Assembly (NCBI GenBank): GCA_900542115.1
Contig: UQMC01000056.1
Coordinates: 1 to 12,329 of the forward strand
Origin: an uncultured Oscillibacter sp.
Lineage (GTDB): Bacteria > Bacillota > Clostridia > Oscillospirales > Oscillospiraceae
Length of the DNA: 12,329 nt
Direction: 5' to 3'
Shown: positions 1 through 6,526 of the stretch, piece by piece
Layout of the letters: each line of letters opens with the position of its first letter
How positions within the stretch are numbered: position 1 is the stretch's first letter
Translations under genes and position numbers: made by a program
The notes under the pieces: model-generated
Told to the model about the DNA's origin: nothing
What the model saw: the letters and a program-made list of their open reading frames with translations, nothing else
Databases searched by the model: none

Positions 1-41
1 TGTAGCCGTGACTGGAGTTCAGACGTGTGCTCTTCCGATCT
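1..41 (+). other. Illumina indexed P7 adapter (artefact)
   Basis: Bases 8-41 match the Illumina multiplexing adapter, beginning GTGACTGGAGTTCAGACG and ending GCTCTTCCGATCT, which directly abuts insert DNA at base 42. Bases 2-7 (GTAGCC) are the reverse complement of GGCTAC, which I recall as TruSeq LT/NEBNext index 11. Base 1 (T) fits the last base of the P7 flow-cell sequence. This is untrimmed library sequence, not biology. The short open frame starting at base 27 begins inside the adapter, so its first residues are not real. Confidence 0.97.
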
Positions 42-209
42 TACGAACTGCCGGGCGCCGATTTGAGCAACGAGGATTCCTCGGTGACCGTCATCCCCAT
101 GCAGGGTGACGAGTTCATCTGCTCGCAGTGCTTCCTGGTCAAGCATCGCAGCCAGCTCGCCTACACGGACGAGGATGGCCAGCCGGTGTGTGAGGAGTGC
201 GCCGCCTGA
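42..209 (+). CDS. DUF4193 family protein, C-terminal fragment (actinobacterial contaminant)
   Basis: This is the last 55 residues of a DUF4193 protein, a small family found in Actinobacteria and of unknown function. The fragment begins YELPGADLSNED and ends in a zinc-ribbon-like tail with two CxxC pairs (CSQC and CEEC), about 22 residues apart, which probably bind a metal. The N-terminal half is missing because the fragment starts at the adapter edge. The stop codon TGA shares its A with the ATG of the next gene, dut, so the two are probably translationally coupled. A DUF4193 gene next to dut is a familiar actinobacterial arrangement. The source is a different organism from the rest of the window. 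Confidence 0.85.
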   Translation, partial: YELPGADLSNEDSSVTVIPMQGDEFICSQCFLVKHRSQLAYTDEDGQPVCEECAA

Positions 210-503
210 TGGCGTTCGACGAGACCTACAACGAGCCCGAATCCACCGAGGTCCTGGTCAAGAGCCTCGACCCCGAACATCCGGCCCAGCTGCACTATGC
301 CCACGCGGGCGATGCCGGTGCCGACCTCATCACCACCGTCGATGTGACGCTGAAGCCTTTTGAACGGGCACTGGTTCCCACCGGCGTGGCCATCGCCCTA
401 CCTGCGGGCTACGTGGCGTTGGTGCATCCGCGTTCCGGGCTGGCCGCCAAGCAGGGCGTCACCGTGCTCAACGCGCCTGGCACCGTTGATGCCGGCTACC
501 GTG
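209..503 (+). CDS. dut: dUTP diphosphatase, N-terminal fragment (actinobacterial contaminant)
   Basis: dUTPase hydrolyses dUTP to dUMP and pyrophosphate. It keeps uracil out of DNA and feeds thymidylate synthesis. The visible 98 residues carry motif 1 (AGDAGADL, residues 33-40), motif 2 (PRSGLAA, about 74-80) and the start of motif 3 (GTVDAGYR, 91-98). Motifs 4 and 5 and the flexible C-terminal arm are missing. After the Arg codon at 500-502 the frame stays open to 1126, but that part does not resemble dUTPase: the family continues G-E-I after GYR, while here the sequence leaves the family at 504. ATG at 209 overlaps the DUF4193 stop and is the natural start. The protein looks Bifidobacterium-like, judged from memory rather than a search. 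The gene is truncated by misassembly, not by a mutation. Confidence 0.9.
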
Positions 504-2074
504 CAACTGCTGGAGAACTGCCAATAATCCATGTGGTAAGCCAACGTCGGGCACAGCCGCTTGGAGGAGCTGCCCTTATACTCCGGGTACCAACTGATAT
601 AATCCGCCAGCGCCCCCTGATCGTACTTCATGTAAGTAACATACGAGCCCGCATAGACCATCGGCGTATAGCCCGCCGCCTTGACCCGCTCGCAGAACGC
701 CACCGCACAGGCCGTGGCCATCTCTGGAGACGTACCGTAGACACGGTAGGTGGAATCGTGCATCTCCCAGTCATAGGCCACCGGCCCGTCGATGTCCAGG
801 CCCTCCAGCAGACTGATGACGTAATCCGCCTCCTCGATAGCCTCCTCAACGGTAATAGCCTGCGCGAAAAAGTACACGCCCGTTTCCAGCCCCGCGTCCA
901 AAGCGCCGCGAATGTTTTCCTCATAGCGGCTGTCGGTATTCAGGCTGCCTGTGCCGTAGCCTCGGTAGCCCACCCGAATCATGGCAAAGTCAATATTGTC
1001 ATTGGCTACAGCATTCCAGTCCACCGTGCCCTGATAGGAGGAAATGTCCACGCCGTAGCGAGTGCGGAACTCATCACCCAGATACTCCAAGCGGTCCGGC
1101 TTGTCAAGAGACCACGCAAAATTTAAGTCCGCAAAGGTGTTCAGAGACCGGTCATGGTAAAGCGGCACTTCTTTTCCGCCATAGGTAACGGTGCGGCCCA
1201 GCAGTGTGCCGGGCGTATAGACCTCCGAGGGCTGAATGGCCGGCTTCTCCGGCTCTGTGGGCGTATCCGGCTCTGCCGTGCCGCTCTCAAAAATGACCTC
1301 CGCCGTGCCGAAATTGCGAATCTCTCCGTAAACCGTGCAGTCAATCAGCGTTACCTTGCCGCTGACGCCCGGCGCCACCAGCAAATCTCCGTCTATCTCC
1401 GCCCGGTTCAGTACAGCCCCCTCTGTGGAGCTGACCAAAAGGCTGCCCCGAGCCGTACCTGTCCATTCCGCCGTATCCTTCACTAACGTATTGACCATGT
1501 TTCCAAGGATGTTGACGATTTCCGCCCGGGTGATAGGCTCTGTCGGCCGGAAGCGGCCATTGGCAGAATCCGTGATATAGCCCTTGGCCGTAAATTCCGA
1601 CACATAGGGGGCCGCATACTCCGCGACCTGTGCCGCATCCTCATAGCTGAGGGAAGCAGTCTCCGGTGCAATGCGGAACGCCCGCCCGATCATCGCCACC
1701 GCCTGCTGGCGGGTGATGGTACTGTTAGACAGTGCCTCACCCTCATTGCCCAGATACACACCGGCAGCGTGGAGCTTCAAAATAGCATCCTCCCAGTAGG
1801 TACCCGGCGTATCGGAAAACGTATCTGCCGGGGAGACCTCCTGAAAATGGAGAAAGCGGTCCAGAATCCCAGCAAACGCACCCCGCGTAATGGAATTATC
1901 CGGGCGGAACGTACCGTCATCATAGCCCTGAATGATGCCGTACTCCCCGGACCATTTGTTGATGGACTCCTCCGCCCAATGCCCTGTTGTATCGGTAAAG
2001 GCCGACGCGGTCATGGCCGTGCAGCCCACGGCCAGCAAAGCCGCCGCCAGCCAGCCTCCAATCTTCTTTTTCAT
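398..2074 (-). CDS. SLH-domain surface protein with GH25 muramidase domain (C-terminus lost at chimeric join)
   Basis: This is a secreted, surface-anchored peptidoglycan hydrolase. The signal peptide ends near ASA (residue 25). Three SLH repeats follow (about 26-75, 86-135 and 144-195), which should bind pyruvylated wall polymer. Next are a repetitive beta-solenoid-like spacer (about 205-262) and a Pro/Glu/Thr-rich linker (about 265-285). The GH25 lysozyme domain runs from about 340 (GVDISSYQG, with Asp343) through YDWEMHD (Asp435 and Glu437, the DxE catalytic pair) to YWQFSSS. GH25 enzymes cut the MurNAc-GlcNAc beta-1,4 bond. ATG at 2074 is preferred over the first in-frame start at 2095 because AAGGAG lies just upstream and the signal peptide starts with MKKK. 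Native sequence ends near codon 484-482 (Gly531). The last 27 residues, to the stop at 398, are antisense dut sequence. The true C-terminus is probably only about ten residues longer. Confidence 0.9.
   Translation of the reverse strand: MKKKIGGWLAAALLAVGCTAMTASAFTDTTGHWAEESINKWSGEYGIIQGYDDGTFRPDNSITRGAFAGILDRFLHFQEVSPADTFSDTPGTYWEDAILKLHAAGVYLGNEGEALSNSTITRQQAVAMIGRAFRIAPETASLSYEDAAQVAEYAAPYVSEFTAKGYITDSANGRFRPTEPITRAEIVNILGNMVNTLVKDTAEWTGTARGSLLVSSTEGAVLNRAEIDGDLLVAPGVSGKVTLIDCTVYGEIRNFGTAEVIFESGTAEPDTPTEPEKPAIQPSEVYTPGTLLGRTVTYGGKEVPLYHDRSLNTFADLNFAWSLDKPDRLEYLGDEFRTRYGVDISSYQGTVDWNAVANDNIDFAMIRVGYRGYGTGSLNTDSRYEENIRGALDAGLETGVYFFAQAITVEEAIEEADYVISLLEGLDIDGPVAYDWEMHDSTYRVYGTSPEMATACAVAFCERVKAAGYTPMVYAGSYVTYMKYDQGALADYISWYPEYKGSSSKRLCPTLAYHMDYWQFSSSCTVAGINGARRVEHGDALLGGQPGTRMHQRHVARR
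482..503. other. Chimeric junction between two genomes
   Basis: Read on the plus strand, this stretch encodes G-T-V-D-A-G-Y-R of dUTPase motif 3. Read on the minus strand, it encodes T-V-A-G-I-N-G, the expected end of a GH25 domain. Left of it only dUTPase is plausible, and right of it only GH25. The roughly 22 bases that satisfy both genes look like a chance shared k-mer that let an assembler join unrelated genomes. The exact breakpoint inside the stretch cannot be placed. Confidence 0.85.
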
Positions 2075-2113
2075 AATCGCTCCTTTTTCCGTCATACTTC
2101 GACGGTCTCTCTC

Positions 2114-2149
2114 AAAAAAACACCACAGCTCATGGCGAGCTGTGGTGTT
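2114..2149 (-). terminator. Intrinsic terminator, possibly an attenuator in the GH25 leader
   Basis: A perfect 10-bp stem (arms 2121-2130 and 2138-2147, loop 2131-2137) is followed on the minus strand by seven T residues (2120-2114). Outer A-T pairs can extend the stem by two. It lies downstream of glmS and would end that transcript. A good promoter (2168-2196) lies between glmS and this hairpin, so it also sits in the 5' leader of the SLH-GH25 gene, about 45 bases after the predicted start of transcription. Confidence 0.88.
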
Positions 2150-2167
2150 ATGTCGCCCTACAGGGCA

Positions 2168-2196
2168 ATCATACCAAAAAGGAAGGGAGCGGTCAA
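2168..2196 (-). promoter_or_regulatory. Predicted sigma-A promoter for the SLH-GH25 gene
   Basis: On the minus strand, the -35 element TTGACC (2196-2191) is followed by a 17-base spacer and the -10 element TATGAT (2173-2168). TGG just before the -10 also gives an extended -10 (TGnTATGAT). Each hexamer matches the consensus in five of six positions. Transcription would start near 2161, leaving a leader of about 87 bases before ATG 2074. No other convincing -10 is seen between the terminator and the gene. Confidence 0.6.
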
Positions 2197-2234
2197 GGCA
2201 GGCGGCGCAATTTATACAGGAAAAGTTTGGCTAC

Positions 2235-2248
2235 AGCGCAGCTGCGCT
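2235..2248. other. 14-bp perfect palindrome after glmS
   Basis: AGCGCAGCTGCGCT is a perfect palindrome 19 bases past the glmS stop codon. As RNA it allows only a five-pair stem with an AGCT loop. On the minus strand a TTTT lies several bases downstream, so it could be a weak terminator or a transcript-end stabiliser. The rest of 2150-2267 holds the GH25 promoter and no gene that I can see. Confidence 0.35.
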
Positions 2249-2267
2249 CATTTCGAAAATCGCAGCG

Positions 2268-4106
2268 TTATTCCACCGTGACGCTCTTGGCAAGGTTCCG
2301 GGGCTTATCAATGTCGCAGCCGCGCTGGAGCGCCATATAATAGGCGAACAGCTGCAGCGGCACTACGCCCAAAGAAGGCTGCACTACCGCGTGCGCCGCG
2401 GGCACTGCCACCGTAGCATCAGCGGTGCACTCCATTTTCTCACGGAACGGCTCCGTGGTCAGCGCCAGCACCTCGGCCCCCCGGGCCTTGACCTCCACCA
2501 CGTTGCTCATGGCCTTATCGAAAAGCGGCGCGTAGGTCCCCAGCGCGATGACCAGCGTTCCCGGCTCAATGAGGGAAATGGTGCCGTGCTTCAGCTCACC
2601 GGAGGCGTATGCCTCGGAGTGGATATAGCTGATCTCCTTAAGCTTCAGAGAGCCCTCCAAGCCCATGGCGTAATCCAGATTCCGGCCGATGAAGAAAATG
2701 GAATTATGATTAAAGTACCGGGAGGCGAAATACTTCACATCCTCCGTGCTGTCCAATACGGTTTGCAGCTTTTCCGGCAGAGTTTCCAGCTCATGCAGGA
2801 TGGCCGTATATTCCTCATGGGAGACCGTTCCCAGCAGGTCGCCGAGATAAAGAGCGATCATGTCCATCAGGGCCAGCTGCGTGGAATATGCCTTTGTGGT
2901 AGCCACGGCGATCTCCGGCCCCGCCCATGTATAGAGCACGTTGTCCGCCTCACGGGCGATGGAGGAACCCACCACGTTCACAACGGCCAGCGTCCGGCCG
3001 CCAAGGCGCTTGGCCTCCCGCAGGGCGGCCATGGTATCCAGCGTTTCGCCGGACTGGCTGATGAAGATCACCAGGGAGTGATCGTCCACCAGCGGATCGC
3101 AGTAGCGGAACTCCGAGGCGAGACACACCTCCACTGGGCGGCGGAGCAGGCGCTCCCAGTTATACTTGCTGACCATGCCCACATGGTAGCTGGAGCCGCA
3201 GGCCACGATGAAAATACGGCTAATGCTGCGTACATAGTCCGCTGTCAGGTGCAGGTCATCCAGCACCACCCGTCCGTCCCGGATGCGGGGCGAGACTGTT
3301 TTGCGGATAGCCTCCGGCTGCTCAAAAATCTCCTTGAGCATGAAGTGGGGATAGCCGCCCTTTTCTGCGGCGGACACATCCCAGTCCACATGGCTGTGGG
3401 GCTTTTCAATGGGGTCCATCTCGTCATTGAAAAGGTTGACGCCCTCCGCCGTCAGCACGGCGATCTCGCCGTCCTCCATGTAAATGACATCCCGGGTATG
3501 CCCGATGACCGCCGTTACATCGGAGGCGATGAAATTTTCCCCCTCGCCGCAGCCGATGATAAGCGGGCTGTCCTTACGGGCGGCGATCAGAGCATTGGGA
3601 TAGTCGGCACAGATGATGCCGAAAGCGTAGGAGCCCTCAATGCGCCGCAGCACACGGCCCACGGCCTCCAGCATATTATGGCATTCCCGGTAATGGAACT
3701 CCAAAAGCTGGGCCACTACTTCCGTGTCCGTTTCTGACTTGAACTTCACGCCGTGGCGCAGAAGCTGCTGCTTGATCTCCATATAGTTTTCGATGATGCC
3801 GTTGTGCACCAGCGCGATACACCCGTCCTCGCTGACATGGGGGTGTGCGTTGATGTCATTGGGCTCGCCATGGGTAGCCCAGCGGGTATGGCCGATGCCG
3901 AGGGTCCCCTCCACATCCGCGCCGCCGTGAATCATGTCCGACAGCACCTGAAGCCGCCCCTTGGACTTATAAATCTGCAGGCCCTTTTCCCCGGACCGCA
4001 CCGCCACGCCGGCAGAGTCATAGCCCCGGTACTCCATCCGGGACAGGCCCTCCAGCAAAATGGGCGCCGCCTGTTGATGGCCCACATAGCCGATAATACC
4101 ACACAT
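2268..4106 (-). CDS. glmS: Glutamine-fructose-6-phosphate aminotransferase (isomerizing)
   Basis: GlmS is a cytoplasmic enzyme that converts fructose-6-P and glutamine to glucosamine-6-P and glutamate, the first committed step to UDP-GlcNAc. The 612-residue protein is full length for the family. It begins MCGIIGYVG, where Cys2 becomes the N-terminal nucleophile of the Ntn glutaminase domain. HTRWATHG, HNGIIENY and SETDTE follow in that domain. Two SIS isomerase domains come next (ACGSSYH, SQSGETLDT and the following TTKAYSTQ; then the SEAYASGELKHG region). The protein ends with the expected KSVTVE. The frame is open upstream to 4310, but that part is the glmS ribozyme. ATG 4106 is fixed by the catalytic Cys and by AGGAGG at 4122-4117, ten bases upstream. 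It follows glmM and an acetyltransferase gene on the same strand. Expression is probably controlled by the ribozyme at 4158-4320. Confidence 0.98.
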   Translation of the reverse strand: MCGIIGYVGHQQAAPILLEGLSRMEYRGYDSAGVAVRSGEKGLQIYKSKGRLQVLSDMIHGGADVEGTLGIGHTRWATHGEPNDINAHPHVSEDGCIALVHNGIIENYMEIKQQLLRHGVKFKSETDTEVVAQLLEFHYRECHNMLEAVGRVLRRIEGSYAFGIICADYPNALIAARKDSPLIIGCGEGENFIASDVTAVIGHTRDVIYMEDGEIAVLTAEGVNLFNDEMDPIEKPHSHVDWDVSAAEKGGYPHFMLKEIFEQPEAIRKTVSPRIRDGRVVLDDLHLTADYVRSISRIFIVACGSSYHVGMVSKYNWERLLRRPVEVCLASEFRYCDPLVDDHSLVIFISQSGETLDTMAALREAKRLGGRTLAVVNVVGSSIAREADNVLYTWAGPEIAVATTKAYSTQLALMDMIALYLGDLLGTVSHEEYTAILHELETLPEKLQTVLDSTEDVKYFASRYFNHNSIFFIGRNLDYAMGLEGSLKLKEISYIHSEAYASGELKHGTISLIEPGTLVIALGTYAPLFDKAMSNVVEVKARGAEVLALTTEPFREKMECTADATVAVPAAHAVVQPSLGVVPLQLFAYYMALQRGCDIDKPRNLAKSVTVE

Positions 4107-4157
4107 AAATAAAAATCCTCCTGAAATTGATTTCAAAAGGACAAACGCGCAGAAATT

Positions 4158-4320
4158 TGTCACTTTCTCGCAGTCAGCATTTCTCTGTTCCGCGGTCGCC
4201 CGCGTATTTGTAAATGCTGTCACATGGCTGCGGCCATGGAGGGGTATCCGCCGAATTTTCGATACGCCCCTCACCTCGTTATCCCGCCGGGAAAGCCCCT
4301 GCGGGCACATGGCGCTTATG
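4158..4320 (-). ncRNA. glmS ribozyme/riboswitch (GlcN6P-activated self-cleaving)
   Basis: The minus strand carries the conserved core in order. AAGCGCC comes first, with the predicted cleavage between A4316 and G4315. ACGAGGTGA follows at 4279-4271, GTATCGAAAATTCGG around 4265-4251 and GGCGGAT just after. Then comes a P3-like hairpin, CATGGC/GCCATG with loop CGCA (4238-4223). A P4-like 8-bp helix, CAGCATTT/AAATGCTG (4219-4212 with 4182-4175), encloses a GCGA-capped hairpin (4204-4191). GAGAAAGTG lies near the 3' end. In the known family, GlcN6P acts as a coenzyme for cleavage and the downstream glmS mRNA is then degraded. The 3' boundary is approximate. The ribozyme fills most of the gap between glmS and the upstream gene. 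Confidence 0.93.
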
Positions 4321-4335
4321 ATGGGCCGGGCCCAT
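4321..4335. other. GC-rich hairpin just upstream of the ribozyme cleavage site
   Basis: A stem of six pairs with a three-base loop (ATGGGC/GCCCAT) ends a few bases before the predicted cleavage site. After cleavage it would form the 3' end of the upstream glmM-acetyltransferase mRNA and could protect it from exonucleases. This role is inferred from position only. Confidence 0.4.
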
Positions 4336-4377
4336 AGCCTCCTTTCCAGTCTGCGTCTTGATTCATTTTATGTGCAA

Positions 4378-4405
4378 GGCCCCGGGCGGATACCACCCGG
4401 AGGCC
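4378..4405 (-). other. GC-rich hairpin after the acetyltransferase gene, no U-tract
   Basis: GGCC ends flank a seven-pair stem (4382-4388 with 4394-4400, one G-U pair) just past the stop codon at 4417. The minus strand continues TTGCACATAAAATG, with no run of T, so this is not a standard intrinsic terminator. It may be a weak pause or stabiliser. Without strong termination here, glmS would be partly transcribed from the glmM promoter. I see no convincing complete promoter between this hairpin and the ribozyme. Confidence 0.4.
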
Positions 4406-4416
4406 GTGACACCTAT

Positions 4417-5097
4417 TTACTTCTTCTCTACGATATGCGCCGCGTCCTTATAGACATGGTTCGCCGGAATGACGCCCCGGACACAGGAGGTGGGGTACAC
4501 ATTGGAGTCCGGGCCAATAACCGTACCGGGATTGAGTACGCTGTTGCAGCCTATCTCCACCCGGTCGCCCAGCATGGCGCCTACCTTTTTGCGGCCTGTT
4601 TCCACCTGCTCTGTCCCGTCCTTTACCACCACCAGCCGCTTGTCGCTCTTGACGTTGGAGGTAATGGAGCCGGCGCCCATGTGAGCCTTATAGCCCAGAA
4701 TGGAATCCCCCACGTAATTATAATGGGGCACCTGCACGTTATCAAAGAGAATCACGTTTTTCAGCTCTGTGGAGTTGCCCACCACGCAGTCATTCCCCAC
4801 CAGCGCACTGCCCCGGATAAAGGCGCACTGCCGGACCTCCGTGCGGTGGCCGATGATGCAGGGGCCGTGGAGATATGCGCTCTTGAACACCATGGCGTCC
4901 TTCGCCACCCAAACATCCTCCAGAACGTTGCCGTCCCAGTCGGTGGGGTGCACATACTCGTCCTCCGGAAGCTGCTTGCCGATCTCCAGAATCAGGTCGG
5001 AGATCCCGGCCAACGCCTCCCACGGATAGGTGAATTGCTTCAGGTAATCTCCCGCCAGAGAATGGCTCAGATCATATAACTCGTTGATAGTCAGCAT
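4417..5097 (-). CDS. Left-handed beta-helix acetyltransferase, stand-alone GlmU C-domain-like (probable GlcN-1-P acetyltransferase)
   Basis: This 226-residue protein has a helical N-terminus (1-45) and a left-handed beta-helix of hexapeptide repeats (about 62-215). Such proteins are often labelled UDP-GlcNAc pyrophosphorylase in clostridial genomes, but no uridylyltransferase domain or GxGTRM-type motif is present. The segment from about 93 to 153 aligns without gaps to the E. coli GlmU acetyltransferase site. Arg95, Glu111, Lys113, His125 (catalytic), Tyr128 and Asn148 fall at the spacings of R333, E349, K351, H363, Y366 and N386. Lys153 is one place off K392, and His139 replaces N377. The alignment is from memory. 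The ATG at 5097 shares its A with the TAA of glmM, with GAGGTGAAG upstream, so the pair is translationally coupled. Placement between glmM and glmS supports acetylation of glucosamine-1-P. Another acyl acceptor is possible. Confidence 0.8.
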   Translation of the reverse strand: MLTINELYDLSHSLAGDYLKQFTYPWEALAGISDLILEIGKQLPEDEYVHPTDWDGNVLEDVWVAKDAMVFKSAYLHGPCIIGHRTEVRQCAFIRGSALVGNDCVVGNSTELKNVILFDNVQVPHYNYVGDSILGYKAHMGAGSITSNVKSDKRLVVVKDGTEQVETGRKKVGAMLGDRVEIGCNSVLNPGTVIGPDSNVYPTSCVRGVIPANHVYKDAAHIVEKK

Positions 5098-6461
5098 TAC
5101 TTCTTCACCTCGATGAGATGTCCGCTCTTTTCCATGGCGGTGATGATATGGTCCACCCACTTTTCACATTCCTCGGCAGTCCCAGCCTCCGCCATGACCC
5201 GGAGTACCGGCTCCGTGCCGCTCTTGCGCAGCAGCACTCGGCCGGAATCCCCCAGTGCGGCGGTGCATTCGTCCACCGCCGCCTGCACGGCGCTGTCCGA
5301 AAGCGTAGCGTCTTTATCATCCACCCGGACGTTTTTCAAGACCTGCGGATACATGGAAACGCCGGAGGCCAGCACACTCAGGGGCAGTTGGGTCTCCATC
5401 ATCACCTCCATGAGCATCAGGGCGGTGATGAGCCCGTCGCCGGTGTGGGCGTATTTGCGGAAAATGATGTGCCCGGACTGCTCGCCGCCCAGCACATAGT
5501 CATTTTCCTTCATGTTCTCGTAAACGTAGCGGTCCCCCACCGCGGTCTTTTCATAGCGGATGCCCGCCTTGTCCAGCGCCTTATACAGTCCAAAGTTGCT
5601 CATGACCGTTGTGACCAGCGTATTGCCGGGGAGCTGCCCCCGCTCCTTGAGAAACTTGGCGCAGATGTACATGATCTTATCACCGTTCAAAACCTCGCCC
5701 CGCTCATCCACGGCAAGGCAGCGGTCGGCATCTCCGTCAAAGGCAAAGCCCACATCCAGATGGTGCTCCCGGACATAGAGCTGAAGCCCCTCAATATGGG
5801 TGGAGCCGCAGTCCATGTTGATATTCACACCGTCCGGCTGGTCATTGATCACGTAGGTCTTGGCTCCCAGCGCGTCAAACACCGCCCGGCCGATCATCCA
5901 GGAGCTGCCGTTGGCGCAGTCCAGACCTACCTTGTGCTTTTCAAAGGACCGGGCCGCAAGGCTGGTGAGGTAGCCGATATAGCGGTTGCGGCCGGAATAG
6001 AAGTCGATGGTCTTGCCGATCTTCCCCTCCGTGGCCCACGGCAGCGCGGCGGGCTCCCCGTCAATGAACCGCTCCAGCTCCGCCTGCAGCGCGTCCTCCA
6101 TTTTCTCGCCGATGCCATTCATCAGCTTGATGCCGTTATCATAGAACGGATTGTGGCTGGCGGAGATCATCACGCCGCAGTCAAACCGCTCCGTCCGGGT
6201 GATATAGCTGACGCATGGCGTGGTAGTTACGTGCAGCAGATAAGCGTCCGCCCCGGCGGAGGTAATACCCGCCGCCAGCGCGTTTTCAAACATATAGGAT
6301 GACCGCCGGGTGTCCTTGCCGATGACGATACGGGCCGTGTCATCAGGATGCAGGCGGCTATAGTGCCAACCAAGAAAGCGTCCTACCTGAAAGGCGTGCT
6401 CCGCTGTCAGGTCTACACCAGCCTTGCCCCGGAATCCGTCTGTACCGAAATATTTACCCAT
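5097..6461 (-). CDS. glmM: Phosphoglucosamine mutase
   Basis: GlmM is a cytoplasmic enzyme that interconverts glucosamine-6-P and glucosamine-1-P, the second step to UDP-GlcNAc. At 454 residues it is full length. It starts GKYFGTDGFRG. The active-site loop ISASHNPFYDNGIK contains Ser102, the phosphorylated serine. The Mg-binding loop is DGDADR (Asp242, 244, 246), the sugar-binding loop is GGEQSGH (325-331), and the phosphate-binding loop is RKSGTEP (412-418) in domain 4. These features separate it from phosphoglucomutase/phosphomannomutase relatives. ATG 6461 is preceded by AAAGGAG with a rather long spacing of about 12 bases, and the conserved N-terminus fixes the start. It is the first gene of glmM-acetyltransferase-glmS, transcribed from a promoter at 6527-6555 that diverges from the DUF421 gene. 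Confidence 0.97.
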   Translation of the reverse strand: MGKYFGTDGFRGKAGVDLTAEHAFQVGRFLGWHYSRLHPDDTARIVIGKDTRRSSYMFENALAAGITSAGADAYLLHVTTTPCVSYITRTERFDCGVMISASHNPFYDNGIKLMNGIGEKMEDALQAELERFIDGEPAALPWATEGKIGKTIDFYSGRNRYIGYLTSLAARSFEKHKVGLDCANGSSWMIGRAVFDALGAKTYVINDQPDGVNINMDCGSTHIEGLQLYVREHHLDVGFAFDGDADRCLAVDERGEVLNGDKIMYICAKFLKERGQLPGNTLVTTVMSNFGLYKALDKAGIRYEKTAVGDRYVYENMKENDYVLGGEQSGHIIFRKYAHTGDGLITALMLMEVMMETQLPLSVLASGVSMYPQVLKNVRVDDKDATLSDSAVQAAVDECTAALGDSGRVLLRKSGTEPVLRVMAEAGTAEECEKWVDHIITAMEKSGHLIEVKK

Positions 6462-6495
6462 AAGAACCGAATGCTCCTTTGATATATTGTTGAAA

Positions 6496-6512
6496 CGCGG
6501 CTTCCCGCCGCG
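6496..6512 (-). other. Hairpin in the glmM leader
   Basis: CGCGGC and GCCGCG form a perfect six-pair stem with a five-base loop. It lies in the roughly 60-base leader between the predicted glmM promoter and the start codon. It may only structure the leader; no regulator is implied by the sequence. Confidence 0.4.
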
Positions 6513-6526
6513 GAAACGGCTGTTTT

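Noticed and set aside
398..481. C-terminal tail of the GH25 frame
   Set aside because: It is antisense to conserved dUTPase sequence and is Arg/Gly-rich with no family resemblance. It is included in the CDS coordinates only because the frame is open.
504..1126. Open plus-strand continuation of dut, giving an apparent 309-residue fusion
   Set aside because: It is antisense to a clear GH25 domain and has no dUTPase motifs 4 or 5. It is an artefact of the chimeric join.
1932..3737. 601-residue plus-strand open frame
   Set aside because: It lies opposite glmS and the GH25 gene, which have full motifs and good ribosome binding sites. The frame is a shadow of GC-rich codon use.
4107..4310. 68-residue N-terminal extension of glmS
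   Set aside because: It covers the ribozyme, and GlmS needs Cys2 exposed after Met removal. ATG 4106 has an AGGAGG site.
4378..4405. Intrinsic terminator after the acetyltransferase gene
   Set aside because: The hairpin is strong but no T-run follows on the minus strand, so it is listed only as a hairpin.
4417..5097. UDP-GlcNAc pyrophosphorylase, the name often given to this family
   Set aside because: The nucleotidyltransferase domain is absent; only the beta-helix acetyltransferase part is present.
5118..6302. 394-residue plus-strand open frame
   Set aside because: It is antisense to glmM, His/Gln/Gly-rich with no recognisable domain. It is a shadow frame.
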